Both the position numbers and the translations under genes were made by a program. Below are positions 6,226-6,687 of a DNA stretch of 6,687 nt, in pieces (within the stretch, counting starts at the first letter, position 1; every line of letters starts with the position of its first letter). Where the stretch lies: contig JBCCHN010000192.1 in NCBI GenBank assembly GCA_039028695.1, positions 1-6,687 on the forward strand, written 5' to 3'. Below the pieces are notes generated by a model. It saw only the letters and a list, made by a program, of their open reading frames with translations, had not been told where the DNA came from and made no database searches. Source of the stretch: JANQKX01 sp039028695. GTDB lineage: Bacteria > Pseudomonadota > Alphaproteobacteria > Kiloniellales > Kiloniellaceae.

Positions 6226-6687
6226 TCACCACCAACCCCTTTGATCATCCATCCGGGGAGGACTCCGAGGCCGACCTGGAAGCGGATAAATTTCGCGAAG
6301 AGTGCGGTGTCTTCGGCATTTTTGGGCACGATGACGCGGCGGCCCATGCGGCCCTTGGTCTCCATGCCCTGCAGCACAGAGGCCAAGAGGCTGCCGGTAT
6401 CGTCAGTTTCGACGGCGCCCAATTCCACGCCCATCGCAACTTGGGCCAGGTCGGCGACATCTTTTCCAGCCAAGCGGTGATGCAAAAGTTGTCCGGGAAC
6501 TCGGCGATCGGGCACACCCGCTACGCCACCAGCGGCGACGGTGCTTTGCGCAATGTCCAGCCTCTTTTTGCCGAGTTGGATTGTGGGGGATTTGCCCTCG
6601 CCCATAACGGAAACCTGACCAACGCTCGCCAGCTGCGCGAGCAGTTGATTCGCACTGGCTCAATTTTTCAATCCACCTCGGACACCG
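6222..6687 (+). CDS. purF: Amidophosphoribosyltransferase PurF (3' partial)
   Basis: Catalyses the first committed step of purine synthesis: PRPP plus glutamine gives 5-phosphoribosylamine. Only 155 codons, most of the glutaminase domain, are inside the window; the PRPP-binding domain lies beyond the right edge. Visible glutaminase motifs are the nucleophile C28 in EECGVFGIFGHDDA, LHALQHRGQEAAGI, GHTRYATSG (R100, glutamine binding) and LAHNGNLTN (N129-G130, oxyanion hole). The 27 residues before C28 are acidic and must be removed to expose the cysteine, as in the Bacillus-type enzyme, which has an 11-residue propeptide and an Fe-S cluster; whether this protein has the cluster cannot be seen here. 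The ATG lies inside the cvpA stop, with GGAG at 6208-6211 as ribosome binding site 10 bases upstream, so cvpA and purF are probably coupled. Confidence 0.96.
   Translation, partial: MITTNPFDHPSGEDSEADLEADKFREECGVFGIFGHDDAAAHAALGLHALQHRGQEAAGIVSFDGAQFHAHRNLGQVGDIFSSQAVMQKLSGNSAIGHTRYATSGDGALRNVQPLFAELDCGGFALAHNGNLTNARQLREQLIRTGSIFQSTSDT

Noticed and set aside
1..6687. Undescribed defence system, mobile element or accessory cluster
   Set aside because: Every stretch longer than about 200 bases is filled by a recognisable housekeeping gene in conserved order; there are no terminal inverted repeats, transposase or integrase genes, tRNA-associated sites or CRISPR-like repeats.

Overview
The window is a compact run of seven genes, all on the + strand, and reads as conserved chromosomal housekeeping DNA from an alphaproteobacterium, probably Rhodospirillales-like. 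The evidence is the gene order dnaB - alr - permease/ATPase pair - radA - cvpA - purF, a DnaB with the charged insertion before its last conserved motif that is familiar from alphaproteobacterial DnaB, and a PurF with a propeptide before its catalytic cysteine. The base composition is moderately GC-rich throughout, with no island of different composition. The lineage call is an inference from gene order and protein motifs, not from a search.

Layout: (1) 2-1138, the C-terminal three quarters of replicative helicase DnaB, cut by the left window edge. (2) 1139-1328, the longest gap in the window, holding a weak hairpin, an AT-rich stretch and a strong Shine-Dalgarno sequence. The last ~100 bases are probably a translated N-terminal extension of alr. 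(3) 1329-2459 alr (alanine racemase), 2456-3238 MlaE-type permease and 3235-4026 MlaF-type ATPase, joined by two ATGA stop/start overlaps. (4) 4027-4084, a short spacer with a small hairpin covering the probable radA ribosome binding site. (5) 4085-5500 radA, from a TTG start. (6) 5521-6225 cvpA, overlapping (7) 6222-6687 purF, cut by the right edge.

Functionally the genes cover DNA replication (DnaB), D-alanine supply for peptidoglycan (Alr), phospholipid movement between inner and outer membrane (MlaE/MlaF), recombination and fork repair (RadA), a membrane protein linked to purine synthesis and envelope state (CvpA), and the first committed step of purine synthesis (PurF). The tight spacing from alr to purF suggests one or a few transcripts.

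I found no mobile element, CRISPR array, RNA gene, toxin-antitoxin pair or unknown multi-gene system. The points worth a second look are small: the start of alr (good Shine-Dalgarno before a CTG, no ATG or GTG in frame), the hairpin over the radA ribosome binding site, the absence of an MCE (MlaD) gene next to MlaE/MlaF, and the long acidic PurF propeptide.
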